From JAUVKT01 sp942491535 (lineage in GTDB: Bacteria; Bacteroidota; Bacteroidia; Bacteroidales; VadinHA17), in the NCBI GenBank assembly GCA_942491535.1, contig CALOBV010000006.1:62001-126000 (forward strand): a stretch of 64,000 bases of DNA, written 5' to 3'. Below, one piece after another: positions 62,178 through 64,000 of this stretch. The translations under genes and the position numbers were made by a program. The notes below the pieces were generated by a model, which worked only from the letters and a program-made list of their open reading frames with translations, searched no databases and had not been told where the DNA came from. Within the stretch, counting starts at the first letter, position 1. The number at the start of each line of letters is the position of its first letter.

Positions 62178-62203
62178 TATTATTTGAAGGGTAGTTAAAT
62201 AAA

Positions 62204-63538
62204 ATGGGTAAAAATAATATCGAAAAGTACTCGTTATTCTACAGTACTTTAAAAGGGATAGCCAGGTTCTGGCATAATAATGTTTATTACCGAAAGGTAA
62301 TAACAGCCGGACAGGAAAATATCGACTATAATGCTCACAATATTTATTCGATAAACCATCAGAATGCGCTGATGGATCCTCTTGCACTAATCTTTACTGC
62401 AAAGGGTCAGCCCATATTTCTTACCAGAGCCAGTGCATTTAAGAATAAATTTATAGCAAGGCTCCTGTACGCAATGAAGATGCTCCCTGTATTCAGAATA
62501 AGAGACGGATTTGAGACTGTCAGGCAGAATGATGAAATTTTCGAAAAGACAATCGATGTTATTAAGAATAAAAACGGTCTGGGAATCCTTCCGGAGGGTA
62601 ACCATGCAGGCTTCAGGCGTTTTAGGCAACTTAAGAAGGGTATTTGCCGTATTGCATTTCAAACTGAAGCAGCTAATGACTTTAATCTGGATATACAGAT
62701 TGTGCCTGTTGCAGTTGAGTATTCACATTACTTCAAGTTCAGGCAGGTTGTGACTGTATTATATGGCAAGCCTTTCGGGTTTGCCGAATTTCATGACCTC
62801 TATCGTGAAAAACCCCAGGTGGCACTTAACAAGTTGCTTGATAAGATAGCCTCCAGGATGAAGGAGCTGATGATACATATAGAGTCTGAAGAAGATTATG
62901 AGGCAATTGATGAGCTAAGGGAGGTTGTAAATGGTAAATACAGCTCTGATAAAAAAAACCCGAAAATCTACAGGGATAAGGAGCTGATCAGGAAGGTTGA
63001 GGAAACTGAAAAAAAAGATCCGCAGCTTTACCTTGGTATTTGTAATAAGTCTCTTAAGATAAAAAATATAGCCAAAAGTCTTAATATTGGATATTATCAT
63101 CTCGACAAACCAAAACCAAAATATATTGCTCATGTAATGGCTACCCTGGGATTGATTTTTCTCGCTCCTGTTGCACTATACGGATTTATAACAAACCTGG
63201 TCTTCTATCGTATTCCGAACATGGCGTTAAAGAATATTAAGGACGAGCAATTCTGGTCGAGCATAAGATTTGGAATATCGCTGGCCATGGCAATAGTATT
63301 TGTCCCGATTTATATTGTTCTGGCATTCGTATTTTTACCCAGCTGGTGGATAGCCCTTCTTGTTCTAATAAGTATTTTACCTGCCGGCTGGCTTTCATGG
63401 AACTATTTTATAATATGGAAAAAGTTACGTGAAGGTGTCAGGGTAAGAAAATATATAAACCGGAAAAACCCGGAATATAAAATATTATCAAATCTATATG
63501 ACGATCTGCTGGCAGATCTTTCAAAAGTGTATATGTGA
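62204..63538 (+). CDS. PlsC-type glycerolipid acyltransferase with C-terminal membrane domain
   Basis: A 444-residue protein. The acyltransferase core (about 40-215) has SINHQNALMDPLA, with the His and Asp of the catalytic box spaced HX5D as in many Bacteroidota relatives. FRIRDGFE and LGILPEGNHAGFRRF carry the acceptor-binding Glu. After a charged linker come two or three membrane helices (about 305-330 and 355-395). Acyl donor and acceptor are not determined. TGATG overlap joins it to the next gene. Confidence 0.88.
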   Translation: MGKNNIEKYSLFYSTLKGIARFWHNNVYYRKVITAGQENIDYNAHNIYSINHQNALMDPLALIFTAKGQPIFLTRASAFKNKFIARLLYAMKMLPVFRIRDGFETVRQNDEIFEKTIDVIKNKNGLGILPEGNHAGFRRFRQLKKGICRIAFQTEAANDFNLDIQIVPVAVEYSHYFKFRQVVTVLYGKPFGFAEFHDLYREKPQVALNKLLDKIASRMKELMIHIESEEDYEAIDELREVVNGKYSSDKKNPKIYRDKELIRKVEETEKKDPQLYLGICNKSLKIKNIAKSLNIGYYHLDKPKPKYIAHVMATLGLIFLAPVALYGFITNLVFYRIPNMALKNIKDEQFWSSIRFGISLAMAIVFVPIYIVLAFVFLPSWWIALLVLISILPAGWLSWNYFIIWKKLREGVRVRKYINRKNPEYKILSNLYDDLLADLSKVYM

Positions 63539-64000
63539 TGAAGTTTCTTGAGGAGAAGGTGGTGTGGATAACCGGAGCTTCATCCGGTATAGGAGAGGCG
63601 CTTGTATACGAAACCGTAAAGATGGGAGCAAGAATTATTGCTTCTTCCAATTGTAATAAAGAGCTAAACGAGCTTAGAGAAAATTGTGGCGAACTTAGCG
63701 ACAGGGTAGATATAGTATGCTTTGATCTTACTGACACTGAAAATATTGCAGGTATTGTAAGCCAACAGATCGAAAAGTTTGGCCATATAGATTACCTGGT
63801 AAACCTTGGAGGTATAAGTCACCGTTCGAGGGTAGATGAAACACCCTTATCTATCGACAGGAAAATAATGGAAATCAATTATTTTGGTACGATTGCACTC
63901 AGTAAGGCTGTTCTGCCATATATGATTAAACAGAAAAGTGGTCATATACTGGCAACAAGCAGTATATCAGGAAGATTTGGTTTCCCCTTACGTTCGGCTT
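63538..64000 (+). CDS. Short-chain dehydrogenase/reductase, 5' part
   Basis: The first 154 residues of an SDR enzyme cut by the window end. The dinucleotide loop is VVWITGASSGIGEAL (8-22), followed by CFDLTD. The usual NNAG is VNLGG, and the catalytic Ser lies in ATSSISG. The Tyr-X3-Lys pair lies beyond the edge. It resembles DHRS7/YqjQ-type oxidoreductases and is coupled to the acyltransferase gene. Confidence 0.88.
   Translation, partial: MKFLEEKVVWITGASSGIGEALVYETVKMGARIIASSNCNKELNELRENCGELSDRVDIVCFDLTDTENIAGIVSQQIEKFGHIDYLVNLGGISHRSRVDETPLSIDRKIMEINYFGTIALSKAVLPYMIKQKSGHILATSSISGRFGFPLRSA

Noticed and set aside
1..64000. tRNA or rRNA genes
   Set aside because: I looked through the gaps for a cloverleaf with a GGTTCGAATCC-type T arm and for rRNA-like conserved blocks and found none.

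Overview
The window reads as a chromosomal segment of an anaerobic or facultatively anaerobic member of the Bacteroidota (Bacteroidales-like). The evidence is the type IX secretion parts (a plug-domain protein, PorP/SprF and a gliding-type C-terminal domain), a BamA with tandem OmpH chaperones, a futalosine menaquinone pathway, KorAB, a triple-tyrosine regulator, and promoters of the TTG-N19/20-TAnnTTTG type. It is AT-rich and densely packed. I saw no rRNA, tRNA, CRISPR array, transposase or phage gene.

Layout. 1-6.4 kb: a cut-off secreted protein, a large propeller/HTH signalling protein, an MFS carrier, an octamer-repeat gap and a type IX plug protein. 6.4-19 kb: a tungsten/molybdenum island. 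A minus-strand run (HTH regulator, wtpABC-type tungstate transporter, moeA, moaA, moaC, mogA) is followed by ppnP, a secreted sulfite-oxidase-fold protein, a tungsten aldehyde:ferredoxin oxidoreductase (AOR), a PKD lipoprotein, and a divergent DUF364-thiF-thiS cassette. Together these take up the oxyanion, build the pterin, insert the metal and supply one W-enzyme. moaE and mobA are not in the window. 19-27.8 kb: DivIC, a glycosyltransferase, an OmpH-like protein, an ECF sigma factor / anti-sigma-like PKD protein / PorP set, proline dehydrogenase, a nitroreductase and superoxide dismutase. 27.8-33 kb: a MATE pump, mqnD-mqnB, a PTPS-folE pterin pair and fabD.

33-43 kb: two tandem giant paralogues that join receiver domains to a PEP-synthase-type ATP-grasp domain but lack the phosphohistidine and PEP-binding domains. 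They lie downstream of korAB across a 670-bp gap packed with composite tandem repeats. 43-52 kb: gamma-carbonic anhydrase, murI, two ompH genes, bamA, uppS, two outer-membrane barrels, nadK and a CBS protein. 52-64 kb: pdxJ, an alpha/beta hydrolase, an exonuclease, udk, manA, a thioesterase, engB, prs, L25, pth, hslR, a bile-acid-type symporter, an acyltransferase and a cut-off short-chain dehydrogenase.

Two window-wide patterns stand out. First, five conserved genes (sod, the second ATP-grasp paralogue, bamA, pdxJ twice, an exonuclease) are each broken by single-base indels whose correction restores a full-length product. Several are essential, so consensus errors in the assembly are the likeliest cause. 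Second, many gaps between genes hold short-period (7-9 bp) tandem repeats, each locus with its own unit sequence.
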